A stretch of DNA of 64,000 bases from Clostridiales bacterium 1_7_47FAA (GTDB taxonomy: Bacteria; Bacillota; Clostridia; Lachnospirales; Lachnospiraceae): positions 1,139,366-1,203,365 of the forward strand of contig DS990261.1 of NCBI GenBank assembly GCA_000155435.1, read 5' to 3'. Under the pieces are notes generated by a model that ran no database searches, was not told the DNA's origin, and worked only from the letters and a program-made list of their open reading frames with translations. This document shows positions 28,039-37,244 of the stretch, one piece after another (position 1 is the stretch's first letter; the number at the start of each line of letters is the position of its first letter). The position numbers and the translations under genes are program-made.

Positions 28039-29253
28039 ATGACCATAACAAAACAAAAGAACAGGCGTATCATCCTGGGCGCGCTGTTTGTCAATGCATT
28101 CTGCTGCGGAGGCGTGTATGCGTGGAGCGTGTTCTCCGGTTCCCTGGCAGAGTACCGTAACTGGGACTACGGCCAGGTGACGCTGGCATATTCGCTGATG
28201 TCGCTGATGCTCTCGTTTTTCGGGATTGCGGGCGGCAAGATACTGGACCGGTTCGGGCCTAAAAAGCTGATGCTTGCGGCCAGCGTCATGTGGGGCGGAG
28301 GGTGGTTCCTGACAGGATGCGTGGGACAGCTCTGGCAGCTCTATCTGGTGTTTGGCATCATGACGGCAGTGGGGTCCGGCCTGGCGTACAATCCCAGCAT
28401 CACCACGGCGGTCCGGTGGTATCCGGACAAAAAGGGCTTTGCCTCAGGGCTTATAACGGGAGCCACGGGCCTGTCCTCGCTGGTGGTTGCCCCGGTGGCG
28501 AATATGCTGTTGGAGCGGTATAATGTATCCGTGGCATTCCGGATCGTGGGAGCTGCGTTCCTGCTCCTCATGTTCTGCGCAAGCCTTTTGACGGATACAC
28601 CTGAACCTGGATGGGCGCCAGAAGGCTGTGACGCCGGGGGAAAGACATCGGGCGCCAGCACGGTAAAGGATTTCACATGGAAGGAAATGTTTGGGGACAG
28701 GCGTTTTTACCTGATATGGCTGGCATTTTTAGGAGGCTGTGTGTCCGGCCTTATGCTGATTGGACACGCATCCACCATCGGAAAAGAGGTTGCCGGCATA
28801 AGCAGCGGCGAAGCAGCGCTCCTGGTGGGAATCATGGCAGTGGCCAATTTCCTGGGACGTATGCTGATGGGCGCCCTGTCCGATAAGATCGGCCGCTACC
28901 AGACAATCCTCATATCCCTGGCAGCCAGTACCGTGGGAATGGTCGTATTGTCCCAGGCAAAGGGATTCGGGATATTCGTAACAGCGCTTATCCTGCTGTG
29001 CGTCTGCTTTGGCGGCGTGCTGAGCGTGTTCCCCAATATCGTGTCTGAGAACTTCGGGCTTAAGAACATGGGAATCAATTACGGAATCGTGTTCACTGCC
29101 TATGGAATCGCAGCCCTGATTGGTCCCATGACGGCATCCGCGGTCAAGAATTCCAGCGGTTCCTATAACATGGCATTCATCATAGCGGGGATATTTGCGG
29201 CGGCGGCATTTGTGCTGGTATTCGTAATCTATCGTATGGCTAAGAAAAAGTAA
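28039..29253 (+). CDS. MFS transporter, OFA (oxalate/formate antiporter) family
   Basis: 404-residue inner-membrane transporter with about 12 helices. FCCGGVYAWSVFSG at the N-terminus and GKILDRFGPKKLM in the first cytoplasmic loop are typical of the OFA branch of the major facilitator superfamily, which exchanges small mono- and dicarboxylates. Its place inside the CoA operon points to import of the acid substrate or export of its product. Ribosome site aggag, 14 bases after the CoA-transferase stop. The actual substrate is not predictable. Confidence 0.85.
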   Translation: MTITKQKNRRIILGALFVNAFCCGGVYAWSVFSGSLAEYRNWDYGQVTLAYSLMSLMLSFFGIAGGKILDRFGPKKLMLAASVMWGGGWFLTGCVGQLWQLYLVFGIMTAVGSGLAYNPSITTAVRWYPDKKGFASGLITGATGLSSLVVAPVANMLLERYNVSVAFRIVGAAFLLLMFCASLLTDTPEPGWAPEGCDAGGKTSGASTVKDFTWKEMFGDRRFYLIWLAFLGGCVSGLMLIGHASTIGKEVAGISSGEAALLVGIMAVANFLGRMLMGALSDKIGRYQTILISLAASTVGMVVLSQAKGFGIFVTALILLCVCFGGVLSVFPNIVSENFGLKNMGINYGIVFTAYGIAALIGPMTASAVKNSSGSYNMAFIIAGIFAAAAFVLVFVIYRMAKKK

Positions 29254-29315
29254 GGAAAGTCCGCGGTGATGATAGTTGTGGATGAGTACTGTAAAATAGC
29301 AGAGGGAGAAATAAT

Positions 29316-30587
29316 ATGGGTGTATTGTTAGCGTTTGCTCTTCTTGTAATATTAATGTATAAAAAGGTTCCGATTCTTGTTGCGGCGCCGGTGTGCGCGG
29401 CATTGATGGCGCTTCTGTCCGGGCTTAATGTGTTAAGTACGCTGACCGGGGATTATATGGATGCCATGGTCGGATTTATCAAATCTTACTTCATACTGTT
29501 CTTAATATGTGCGATTTTCGGACGTATCATGGACGTATCCGGCGCAGCGTATTCCATTGGCAACTGGCTGGGATCCCGGCTGGGGGCGAGATATGCAATC
29601 TGGGGCGTAAGCGTTGCAGCCTTTGTGCTGACCTATGGCGGCGTATCCTGTTTCGTGCTTGTATTCGCAATCTATCCGATTGCATTGGTGCTGTTCAAGG
29701 AAGCGAACATCAGCCGTAAGCTGATTCCAGGGGCAATTGCGGCAGGGGCATTTACCGCCCCCAATATTTTATGGGGTTCACCTGGACTTTGTAATGTCAT
29801 CCCTACTACATACCTGGGCACCACGGTTAAGGCAGCTCCCCTTGTAAGCGTTATCTGCTCCATTTTCTTCTATCTCAGCGCCAATGCCTACCTGATTTAT
29901 GAGAACAGGCGTATGCAGAAAAAGGGAGAGTGCTTCATACCGACAGAGAAGATTTCTAAGCTTTTAAAGGAAAGTGCTGAGAAGAAGGCCATCAACCCGG
30001 TTGTAGGCCTGGTCCCCATTGCAGTTATCATCATTGTCCTGAACGGGTTCAACATGGATGTGAATATCGCCATGTTATGCGGCGTGATTGCAGGCTATAT
30101 CCTGTTTTGGAAAAATATCAATGACAAGATGGACACCCTGGTGGTGGGCGCCCAGAACGCAATCGGCTCCATCATGAACACATCAACGGCTGTTGGTATC
30201 GGCGGTGTGGCGAAGATTACATCAACATTTACCAGCCTGGTGAACTGGGTATCCAACTTCAGCGGATCACCGCTGGTTTCCTGGGCAGTGGCAGTAACCG
30301 TCATATCCGGCGCCTGCGGTTCCGGTTCGGGAGGCGTGGCACTGGCATGTTCCACACTGGCAGATAAGTATCTGGCCATGGGTGTTAATCCTGAAATCCT
30401 GCACCGTATTGCAAGCTGTGCATGTATCGTCCTGGACTCCCTGCCGTGGAATGGTGTAATGATTACAACCATGGCGGCCTGTGACCTGACCCATAAGGAA
30501 GCATATAAGCACCTGTTCATGATTACGGTTGTGCTGGCCTTTGTTAACCTTTGCCTGTGTGTTGGCCTTGGCCTTATGTTGTATTAA
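29316..30587 (+). CDS. GntP-family permease (gluconate/hydroxybutyrate type)
   Basis: 423-residue membrane protein with 11-12 hydrophobic segments. It has the GntP/ion-transporter pattern: N-terminal VLLAFALLVILMYKKVP, LTYGGVSCFVLVFAIYP, and the C-terminal half GACGSGSGGVALACSTLA with CIVLDSLPWNG. Relatives move gluconate, beta-hydroxybutyrate and other hydroxy acids with protons or cations. Together with MaoC and the SDR this favours a hydroxycarboxylate as substrate (inference). It is the second transporter in the operon. Ribosome site agagggag. Confidence 0.82.
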   Translation: MGVLLAFALLVILMYKKVPILVAAPVCAALMALLSGLNVLSTLTGDYMDAMVGFIKSYFILFLICAIFGRIMDVSGAAYSIGNWLGSRLGARYAIWGVSVAAFVLTYGGVSCFVLVFAIYPIALVLFKEANISRKLIPGAIAAGAFTAPNILWGSPGLCNVIPTTYLGTTVKAAPLVSVICSIFFYLSANAYLIYENRRMQKKGECFIPTEKISKLLKESAEKKAINPVVGLVPIAVIIIVLNGFNMDVNIAMLCGVIAGYILFWKNINDKMDTLVVGAQNAIGSIMNTSTAVGIGGVAKITSTFTSLVNWVSNFSGSPLVSWAVAVTVISGACGSGSGGVALACSTLADKYLAMGVNPEILHRIASCACIVLDSLPWNGVMITTMAACDLTHKEAYKHLFMITVVLAFVNLCLCVGLGLMLY

Positions 30588-30619
30588 TCATAAAAATACC
30601 TTTCAAAAAGGAAGATGAC

Positions 30620-32278
30620 ATGAAAGCTTTAGAGGAACGCCGGAAGGACCTGCTGGCCCGTTTTCCTGTATGGAAGAAAATGACGCTTTACCAAGGTCTG
30701 GCGTCAAAGGCGGCCGAAGGTCCGGAGCGTGTGTTTTTACTGGAAGAGGGAAGGGAATTTACCTACGGGGAAGTCCTTGGGGAAGCGGACCGCATAAGCG
30801 CGGCCTTATGGTCCATGGGACTTACAAAGGGCGGCTGTGTGGCCGTTGCCCTGAGTAACCGGATTGAATTTGTCACGGTCACATTTGCCCTGGCGAAAGC
30901 CGGGGCAGTGAAGGTGCCTGTGAACCGCAATGCAAGCCTGAGGGAACTGGAGTATATCCTGGAACAGACCGGGGCCAGGTTCCTGATTACGGAAAGACCT
31001 GTGGAGGCTGAAGATAAGTCTGCCTGTCCCGGATTGTGCCATATCATCTGCCTGGATGGCACCGCAGGGGCGGACGGACGGTACCTTTCATGGGAGGAAT
31101 TTCTGGAAAAGGGGAAGGCCCCGGTCATGGAGATGCCCTGGCCGGATGCGGACAGCATTTCCGACATCATTTATACTTCGGGAAGCACAGGGCGGCCGAA
31201 AGGAGTGATGCTTTCACATGACATGCTGTGGCGCAGCGCATTTGCCAGCTGCGTGAACAGGGGATATGAGACGGGGCGCAGGATATATGTACCCCTTCCC
31301 CTGTTCCATGTATACGGTTATGTGGAAGGGCTGCTGGCGGCAATCCTGGTAGGCGGGAGCATCCTGATCACCAGAGGCAAATTTGACGTGAAAAAGGCAC
31401 TGGATGCCATGGAACGCTGCGGTGCCAATGATATCTTAAGCGTGCCGTCCATCATGATGAAACTGCTCCAATATCCTGAGCTGGGACAATACCCGCTGAA
31501 GGAACTCCACGCAGTCTACTGTTCCGCCTCCATCTGTCCAAGATGGGTATGGAAGGCGATACGGGAAAGACTCAGGGTACAGGAAGTGATCACGGGATAC
31601 GGGATGACCGAGGTGTGCGGGGCATCCATGCAGACAGATCCTGATGATGATGATGAGGTCCTGGCCGGACGTGTTGGGAAAATCCTCTATGGAGGCCCGG
31701 CAGGGGATGAGCGCCTGAATGGAAATATAATCGAGTACAAGGTGATTGACGAAAACGGTGAGGAACTGCCTTTAGGAGGCTGCGGCCAGCTGCTGTGCAG
31801 GGGACCGATCGTGACCAGGGGATATTACCGGGACGGGGAGGCAACTGCCCTGGCCGTGGATCAGGAAGGATGGCTGAAAACAGGGGATGTGGGGTATTTT
31901 GATGAAAAGGGGTACCTCAAGTTCCTGGGCCGCTGCAATGATATGTATAAGATTAACGGGGAAAATGTCTCGCCCCAGTACCTGGATAAAATCATATCCA
32001 AGTGTGAACACGTGGTAACGGTGGAGACGGTAGGCGTGCCGGATGAGAAGCTGGGGTATATCGGCGCTGCGTTCGTGGATGCGGACAACCCGGACCAGGA
32101 GACAAAGGAATCCATTGTGGATTACTGTAAAGCCAACCTGGCGCCATACCAGGTGCCCAGATATTTTTTCTTTACGGACAGCTGTACCTGGCCTCACACA
32201 ACCACTGGCAAGGTACAGAAATTCAAGCTTCGGGAGATTGCAAGGAAACGGATGGAGGAAGAGGATGGCCAGGTTTGA
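30620..32278 (+). CDS. Acyl-CoA ligase (AMP-binding, ANL superfamily)
   Basis: 552 residues. It activates a carboxylic acid as an acyl-adenylate, then as a CoA thioester. P-loop YTSGSTGRPKG, the A5 motif GYGMTEVCG, KTGDVGYFDEKGYL and the hinge GRCNDMYKINGENVSP are all present. The catalytic Lys stretch TTTGKVQKFKL sits near the C-terminus, so the enzyme is complete. The ATG at 30620 follows aaaaggaag. The last 14 bases overlap the next gene, suggesting coupled translation. Having both a ligase and a CoA-transferase suggests two entry routes or activation of two different acids. Confidence 0.9.
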   Translation: MKALEERRKDLLARFPVWKKMTLYQGLASKAAEGPERVFLLEEGREFTYGEVLGEADRISAALWSMGLTKGGCVAVALSNRIEFVTVTFALAKAGAVKVPVNRNASLRELEYILEQTGARFLITERPVEAEDKSACPGLCHIICLDGTAGADGRYLSWEEFLEKGKAPVMEMPWPDADSISDIIYTSGSTGRPKGVMLSHDMLWRSAFASCVNRGYETGRRIYVPLPLFHVYGYVEGLLAAILVGGSILITRGKFDVKKALDAMERCGANDILSVPSIMMKLLQYPELGQYPLKELHAVYCSASICPRWVWKAIRERLRVQEVITGYGMTEVCGASMQTDPDDDDEVLAGRVGKILYGGPAGDERLNGNIIEYKVIDENGEELPLGGCGQLLCRGPIVTRGYYRDGEATALAVDQEGWLKTGDVGYFDEKGYLKFLGRCNDMYKINGENVSPQYLDKIISKCEHVVTVETVGVPDEKLGYIGAAFVDADNPDQETKESIVDYCKANLAPYQVPRYFFFTDSCTWPHTTTGKVQKFKLREIARKRMEEEDGQV

Positions 32279-33221
32279 ACATGTGGCGGGCAACACGGGC
32301 TGCCTGAGTCTTAAGGGAAACTGTATCCCTGTGTACTGCATGACCGAAAAGGAATGGATCATCATGGATTCCGGCTCACGCTTTGACCGGGATGAGTTAA
32401 TCCATTATCTGAAGGAACATACAATCAATATAAAAGCAGTGCTCACCAGCCATGCCCATTATGACCATGTGGGGAACCATGCCGTGCTTCAGGAAATGTT
32501 CGGATGTGAATGTGTCATGACGGCCTTTGACGCAGGGGCGCTCCATGACACGGTGGCCTTAAAATCCTGTTTTTATTCCTGCACGGAAACGGAAATCAGG
32601 AAGAATTTCTCTGATATGGTGTGCAGGGCTGACAGGCTGATAGAAGATGGGGCAAAGGAAATCCTGGTGTCCGGCGTCCGGTTTAAGGTAATTGGGCTAC
32701 CGGGCCATGCGGCCAGCCAGGTGGGGTTCGTGACGCCGGATCAGGTGGCGTATCTGGGCGACTGCCTGCTGGGACCTTCTGAGGCCCGGCAGGAAAAGGT
32801 AATCTATATGCTCAACTGGAAGACAGCCCTTGATACCATGAGGATGGCGGCAGGGCGTTTTGACGGCTCTCCCTGCATCCTGTCCCATTATGGGATATAC
32901 AGAGATATGAAGCCTGTGCTGGAAGCCAATATCCAGGCATTTGAAGAGATGGAAGGGCGCATCCGGGATATCATGCCGGAGGAGTTTTATCTGGAGGACA
33001 TGGTGAAAGGACTGATAGGGCATATGGGAATCCTGGTAAAGAGCCTGCCCAAAGCCCGGCTCATGGAGCGGGTAGTGCGTTCCATCCTGGAATATATGGC
33101 TGAGACAGGCGGACTGGATATAGGGATAAAGGACGGTGTGATTGTATATACCTGCGGCGGTCAATCCCATGTGTCCGGCCAATCCCGGCCCCATGTGTCC
33201 GGCAATACCCGGACACACTAA
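32265..33221 (+). CDS. MBL-fold metallo-hydrolase
   Basis: 318-residue metallo-beta-lactamase-fold hydrolase with the metal-binding motif TSHAHYDHVGNH (about residues 62-73), a later His in GLPGHAASQVG and an Asp in YLGDCLLG. Its overlap with the CoA ligase gene suggests a linked role such as thioester or lactone hydrolysis (inference). The C-terminal 17 residues (HVSGQSRPHVSGNTRTH) are encoded by two direct copies of a 24-base unit and look like a repeat-derived tail rather than part of the fold. The ATG at 32265 lies behind gaggaagag. Confidence 0.82.
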   Translation: MARFEHVAGNTGCLSLKGNCIPVYCMTEKEWIIMDSGSRFDRDELIHYLKEHTINIKAVLTSHAHYDHVGNHAVLQEMFGCECVMTAFDAGALHDTVALKSCFYSCTETEIRKNFSDMVCRADRLIEDGAKEILVSGVRFKVIGLPGHAASQVGFVTPDQVAYLGDCLLGPSEARQEKVIYMLNWKTALDTMRMAAGRFDGSPCILSHYGIYRDMKPVLEANIQAFEEMEGRIRDIMPEEFYLEDMVKGLIGHMGILVKSLPKARLMERVVRSILEYMAETGGLDIGIKDGVIVYTCGGQSHVSGQSRPHVSGNTRTH

Positions 33222-33250
33222 CAACAATGAAAATAAGAGGTGGATGATAT

Positions 33251-34054
33251 ATGAATATATTAGTTTGTATCAAACAGGTACCGGATACAACCGAAATTAA
33301 AATCGATCCGGTAACCAATACATTGATCCGTGCAGGCGTTCCAAGCATCGTCAATCCCTTTGACGCATATGCGCTGGAGATTGCCGCCCGGATTAAGGAT
33401 GTGACACCGGGAACAAAGATAACGCTTTTGTCCATGGGACCGGAGCAGGCCAAGGCGGCTTTAAAGGAGTGCCTGGCCGTGGGCGGTGACAAGGCGTACC
33501 TGGTCAGCGACAGGGCCTTTGGCGGAGCCGATACCCTGGCCACCAGCTATACCCTTAAGACAGCCATTGAAAAGCTGGAGGAGACAGAAGGTAAATTCGA
33601 TATCATTTTCTGCGGCAAACAGGCCATTGACGGCGATACGGCCCAGGTCGGACCTGAGATTGCGGAGCATCTTGATTATCCCCAGGTCACCTACGCGGTG
33701 GAAGCCAGGGTGGAAGGCGGGGAGGTCCTGGTAAAACGTGAGACAGGGGACGGCTTCGAGGTGCTGGCAGCCAGCATGCCGTGTGTTGTCACGGTTACAA
33801 AGCCCTACTTTGACCCAAGGTTCCCTACCATCAAGTCCAAGCTGGCAGCAGGGCGTGCGCAGATACCGACCCTGACAGCGGACGACCTGCCTGTGGACAG
33901 GGAAAGCATCGGTTTAAAAGGTTCCCCTACCAAGGTTAAGAAAAGCTTTACTCCTCCCCAGAAGCAGGGTGGGATCAAGATTTCTGAGGACAGCAGCGAG
34001 GCATCGGCCAGGAAGTTATTCGCCATGTTAAGCGATGCAAATATCATTGGATAG
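33251..34054 (+). CDS. etfB: Electron transfer flavoprotein beta subunit
   Basis: 267 residues, the small subunit of the Etf heterodimer that carries electrons to or from the acyl-CoA dehydrogenase. N-terminal MNILVCIKQVPDTTEIKID, the nucleotide-binding stretch CGKQAIDGDTAQVGPEIAEHL (about 117-137) and VTKPYFDPRFPTIKSKLAA are canonical. It is followed after 14 bases by etfA. Clostridial EtfAB pairs often bifurcate electrons between NADH, ferredoxin and the dehydrogenase; that is possible here but not shown. Confidence 0.95.
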   Translation: MNILVCIKQVPDTTEIKIDPVTNTLIRAGVPSIVNPFDAYALEIAARIKDVTPGTKITLLSMGPEQAKAALKECLAVGGDKAYLVSDRAFGGADTLATSYTLKTAIEKLEETEGKFDIIFCGKQAIDGDTAQVGPEIAEHLDYPQVTYAVEARVEGGEVLVKRETGDGFEVLAASMPCVVTVTKPYFDPRFPTIKSKLAAGRAQIPTLTADDLPVDRESIGLKGSPTKVKKSFTPPQKQGGIKISEDSSEASARKLFAMLSDANIIG

Positions 34055-34068
34055 AGGGAGGAACCGAC

Positions 34069-35076
34069 ATGGAGGCTAAGAATAAGGATTTATGGGTATT
34101 TATAGAAACGGATGAGGAAGGAAAGGCCAGGAACGTGGGCCTGGAGCTTCTGAATCCGGGAAGGCGCCTGGCTGATAAGCAGGGCGGGGAACTGATAGGC
34201 GTGGTAATCGGATGCGGCATCGGGGAGGCTGTGAAGGCAGCCGTTGCATACGGGGCTGACAAGGTAATCGCCGTGGACGGGGAAGAATATAAACATTACA
34301 CCACCGACGCTTACACGGACGCGGTCTGCGCCCTGGTTGAAAAATACGGGCCTACCACCATGCTGATCGGCGCAACCAATGAGGGCCGGGACATGGGGCC
34401 GCGTATTTCCTGCCGTCTGAGGACAGGACTGACAGCGGACTGTACGGGCCTTGATATTGATGAGGAGAGCGGCAACATGGCATGGACACGTCCTGCCTTT
34501 GGAGGAAACCTGATGGCAACCATCCTCTGCCCCAACCACCGCCCACAGATCGGCACGGTCCGTCCGGGCGTGTTCAAAAAGGGTGAAAGGGATGATGCAA
34601 GGCAGGCAGAGGTCATCCATGAGGATATCCACATCACGGCTGACAGGATACGCACCCGCCTGGTGGAGGTCATCCATGAGATGGGGGCTGAGAACGTGGA
34701 TCTGGAGGGCGCTGAAATCATCGTGTCCGGCGGCCGCGGGGTTGGAGGGCCTGAAGGCTTTGCACCCTTAAAGGAACTGGCTGACCTGGTAGGCGGTGTT
34801 GTGGGGGCGTCCCGCGCCGCAGTGGATTCCGGCTGGATTGCCCATGCCCATCAGGTGGGACAGACCGGCAAGACCGTTGGACCCAAGGTGTATATTGCCT
34901 GCGGCATATCCGGGGCCATACAGCACGTGGCGGGAATGAGCGGTTCCGGCACCATCATAGCAATCAACAAGGATCCGGAAGCCCCAATCTTTCATATTGC
35001 TGATTACAGCGTGGTAGGGGATTTAAAGCTGGTAATCCCCGTACTGATCCAGGAAATCAAGAAGAGCCGCGCTTAG
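34069..35076 (+). CDS. etfA: Electron transfer flavoprotein alpha subunit
   Basis: 335-residue large Etf subunit. The C-terminal FAD domain shows [44 protein letters not shown] and [17 protein letters not shown]. No extra N-terminal ferredoxin domain is present, unlike some clostridial EtfA. Its partner is the preceding etfB, and the electron acceptor or donor is presumably the acyl-CoA dehydrogenase at the head of the operon. The ATG at 34069 follows gagggaggaacc. Confidence 0.95.
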   Translation: MEAKNKDLWVFIETDEEGKARNVGLELLNPGRRLADKQGGELIGVVIGCGIGEAVKAAVAYGADKVIAVDGEEYKHYTTDAYTDAVCALVEKYGPTTMLIGATNEGRDMGPRISCRLRTGLTADCTGLDIDEESGNMAWTRPAFGGNLMATILCPNHRPQIGTVRPGVFKKGERDDARQAEVIHEDIHITADRIRTRLVEVIHEMGAENVDLEGAEIIVSGGRGVGGPEGFAPLKELADLVGGVVGASRAAVDSGWIAHAHQVGQTGKTVGPKVYIACGISGAIQHVAGMSGSGTIIAINKDPEAPIFHIADYSVVGDLKLVIPVLIQEIKKSRA

Positions 35077-35097
35077 ACGAAAGGAAGTCATTTCCCT

Positions 35098-37023
35098 ATG
35101 TATGAATGTTTATTTGAAGAAAACCACATTGGCACCATGAAGCTGAAGAACCGCCTGATCGTGCCGGCCATGTCCACCCGTTTTGTGGGGGAGGACGGCA
35201 GGGCCACGGAGCAGTTCATTGCCTACCATGAAACCAGGGCAAAGGGCGGCTGGGCGCTAATCATTACGGAGGATTTCCTGATTGACGAGGGAGTGGGCGT
35301 TAAGAAGGAACTGCCGGGACTTTGGGATGACGGGCAGATTGAAGGTTATAAGAAGTGCACGGACCGGATCCACGCTGCAGGCGGGAAAATCTGCGCCCAG
35401 ATTTACCATGCGGGAAGGAATACGCACAGCGGCATCACAGGCATCCATAACGTGGGTCCGTCCCCCATCTGCGACCCTTCCAACCGGGAGGTGCCCCATG
35501 AACTGACGGTTGGGGAAATTAAGGCCATTGAGGAAAAATTCGCGGATGCGGCGCTGCGGGCCAGGAAGGCCGGATTTGACGCAGTGGAGCTTCACGGCGC
35601 CCATGGATACCTGATTGCCCAGTTCCTGTCCCCGTTCTCCAACCGGAGGGTGGATGAGTACGGAGGCACGCTGGAGAACCGTGCCAGGTTTGCAGTGGAG
35701 ACAGTGAAGGCGGTAAAGGAAAGGGCGGGATGGGATTATCCTGTGCTGCTGCGGATTTCAGCCACGGAGTTCATTGACCAGGGCATGAATGTGGAGCAGG
35801 CAAAGGCCATCTGCCGGCTGGTGGAACAGGCCGGGGCGGATGCCATCAATTGTTCCCAGTCAGGGCCGGCCACATTTTACAATACGGTTCCCAGCTTCTA
35901 TGTGCAAAGCGGCGCGTTTGTGGAACTGGCAGATGAGATAAGGAAGGTTGTGGGCATCCCGGTTGCAACGGTGGGGAGGATTAACAGCCCGCAGCTGGCG
36001 GAGGAGGTAATCCTGTCCGGCAAGGCAGACCTGGTGGCTATGGGGCGGGCTTCCGTGGCAGACCCGTACCTGCCCGCTAAGCTCCAATCAGGGGATACGC
36101 AGTCCATACTCACCTGCATCGGATGCTGCCAGGGATGCCTTGGGAGCACGTTAAGGAAAAAGACACTTACCTGCCTTGTGAATCCATTTGCAGGCAAGGA
36201 AACCACATATTCGCCGGAGGACAGGGCAGGACATATTAAGAAGATAGTGGTTGCCGGAGGCGGCATCAGCGGCTGTGAGGCAGCCATTGTGGCGGCCATG
36301 CGGGGCCATCAGGTAATCCTGGCGGAGCGGGAAGCACGGCTGGGAGGCCAGTGGATTGCGGCCGGCATCCCATGCAGCAAGGCGGATTTTCCTTCCTTTG
36401 TGAGCTGGCAGAAGCATATGCTTTTACGCCTGGGAGTGACCGTGCTTCTGAACCAGGAAGCGGACCGGGAGTTCCTTCTTAAGACGGCGCCGGATCTGGT
36501 GCTTGACGCAACGGGAAGCACGCCTGTGATGGTGCCTGTTCCCGGAATCGAAACCGCGGGAACTGCATTTGCCCAGGAAGTCCTTACAGGGAAGAAACCG
36601 TTCGGCAATCATCCGCTGATCATAGGCGGAGGGCTTGCGGGTGCGGAAACCGCGGAGTTCATCGCAGGCTATCAGGTTCCGGTGGAGCTGGTGGAGATGC
36701 GGGAGGCCATTGCCATTGACTGCGAGCCTGGCCCGAAGTATTTCCTTCTGAAGGCATTGAGGGAGCTGGGCGTGTCCATGTACACCATGACAACCGTGAA
36801 GCGGGTGGAAGGAACAACCGTTGTCCTGGAAAAGGATGGCAGGGAAATGCGTGTGGAAGGCATTGACCAGATCATCCTGGCAGCGGGGATGCGTCCATCA
36901 CAGGGACTTAGGGAAATGCTGGCTGATACGGGGCTGGAGGTAAGGCCCATCGGGGATGCGGCCTCGGTGAAAAACGGGTTTTCCAATGTGCAGGAGGCAT
37001 TTGCGGCTGCCTGTGATATCTGA
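35098..37023 (+). CDS. FMN/4Fe-4S/FAD enoate or 2,4-dienoyl-CoA reductase-like flavoprotein
   Basis: 641-residue member of the old-yellow-enzyme/2,4-dienoyl-CoA reductase family, which also holds clostridial 2-enoate reductases and bile-acid BaiCD/BaiH. The N-terminal FMN barrel (to about 330) contains LHGAHGYLIAQFLSPFSNRR. The Fe-S cysteines are in CIGCCQGCL and LTCLVNP. An FAD motif GGGISGCEAA and an NAD(P)H motif GGGLAGAETAEF follow. It would reduce a C=C bond of an enoate or enoyl-CoA with NAD(P)H. It starts 21 bases after etfA and belongs to the same transcript. Which substrate it uses is open. Confidence 0.88.
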   Translation: MYECLFEENHIGTMKLKNRLIVPAMSTRFVGEDGRATEQFIAYHETRAKGGWALIITEDFLIDEGVGVKKELPGLWDDGQIEGYKKCTDRIHAAGGKICAQIYHAGRNTHSGITGIHNVGPSPICDPSNREVPHELTVGEIKAIEEKFADAALRARKAGFDAVELHGAHGYLIAQFLSPFSNRRVDEYGGTLENRARFAVETVKAVKERAGWDYPVLLRISATEFIDQGMNVEQAKAICRLVEQAGADAINCSQSGPATFYNTVPSFYVQSGAFVELADEIRKVVGIPVATVGRINSPQLAEEVILSGKADLVAMGRASVADPYLPAKLQSGDTQSILTCIGCCQGCLGSTLRKKTLTCLVNPFAGKETTYSPEDRAGHIKKIVVAGGGISGCEAAIVAAMRGHQVILAEREARLGGQWIAAGIPCSKADFPSFVSWQKHMLLRLGVTVLLNQEADREFLLKTAPDLVLDATGSTPVMVPVPGIETAGTAFAQEVLTGKKPFGNHPLIIGGGLAGAETAEFIAGYQVPVELVEMREAIAIDCEPGPKYFLLKALRELGVSMYTMTTVKRVEGTTVVLEKDGREMRVEGIDQIILAAGMRPSQGLREMLADTGLEVRPIGDAASVKNGFSNVQEAFAAACDI

Positions 37024-37053
37024 ACCTGCCGGATGGCAGTTGCCCATTGAGGC

Positions 37054-37204
37054 CCGTTGTGCGGCATGGGTTCCGTTGTGCGGCATAGGTTCCGGTGTGC
37101 GGCGTGGGTTCCGGTGTGCGGCATGGGTTCCGGTGTGCAGCATAGGTTCCGGTGTACGGCATGGTTCCGGTGTACGGCATGGGTTCCGGTGTATGGCATG
37201 AATT
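37054..37204. repeat. 19-bp tandem repeat, eight units, before rpoN
   Basis: Consecutive units of the form CCGGTGTGCGGCATGGGTT start at 37054, 37073, 37092, 37111, 37130, 37149 (18 bases), 37167 and 37186, with 1-5 changes each. It begins about 30 bases after the reductase stop and ends 40 bases before the rpoN start. The array reads as an open frame on both strands only because of its composition. It has no unique spacers, so it is not CRISPR. Confidence 0.9.
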
Positions 37205-37244
37205 CCTGTGGATATGGCTTCCGTTAATAAGAGGAGGGGATTGC

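Noticed and set aside
24276-37023. Bona fide bile-acid 7-dehydroxylation (bai) operon
   Set aside because: Some families are shared (ligase, SDR, flavin reductase, MFS), but there is no baiE-like dehydratase or CaiB-type CoA-transferase. MaoC, Etf and GntP point to acyl-CoA chemistry.
37054-37204. Possible CRISPR array
   Set aside because: Units follow each other directly with no unique spacers, and no cas gene is in the window.
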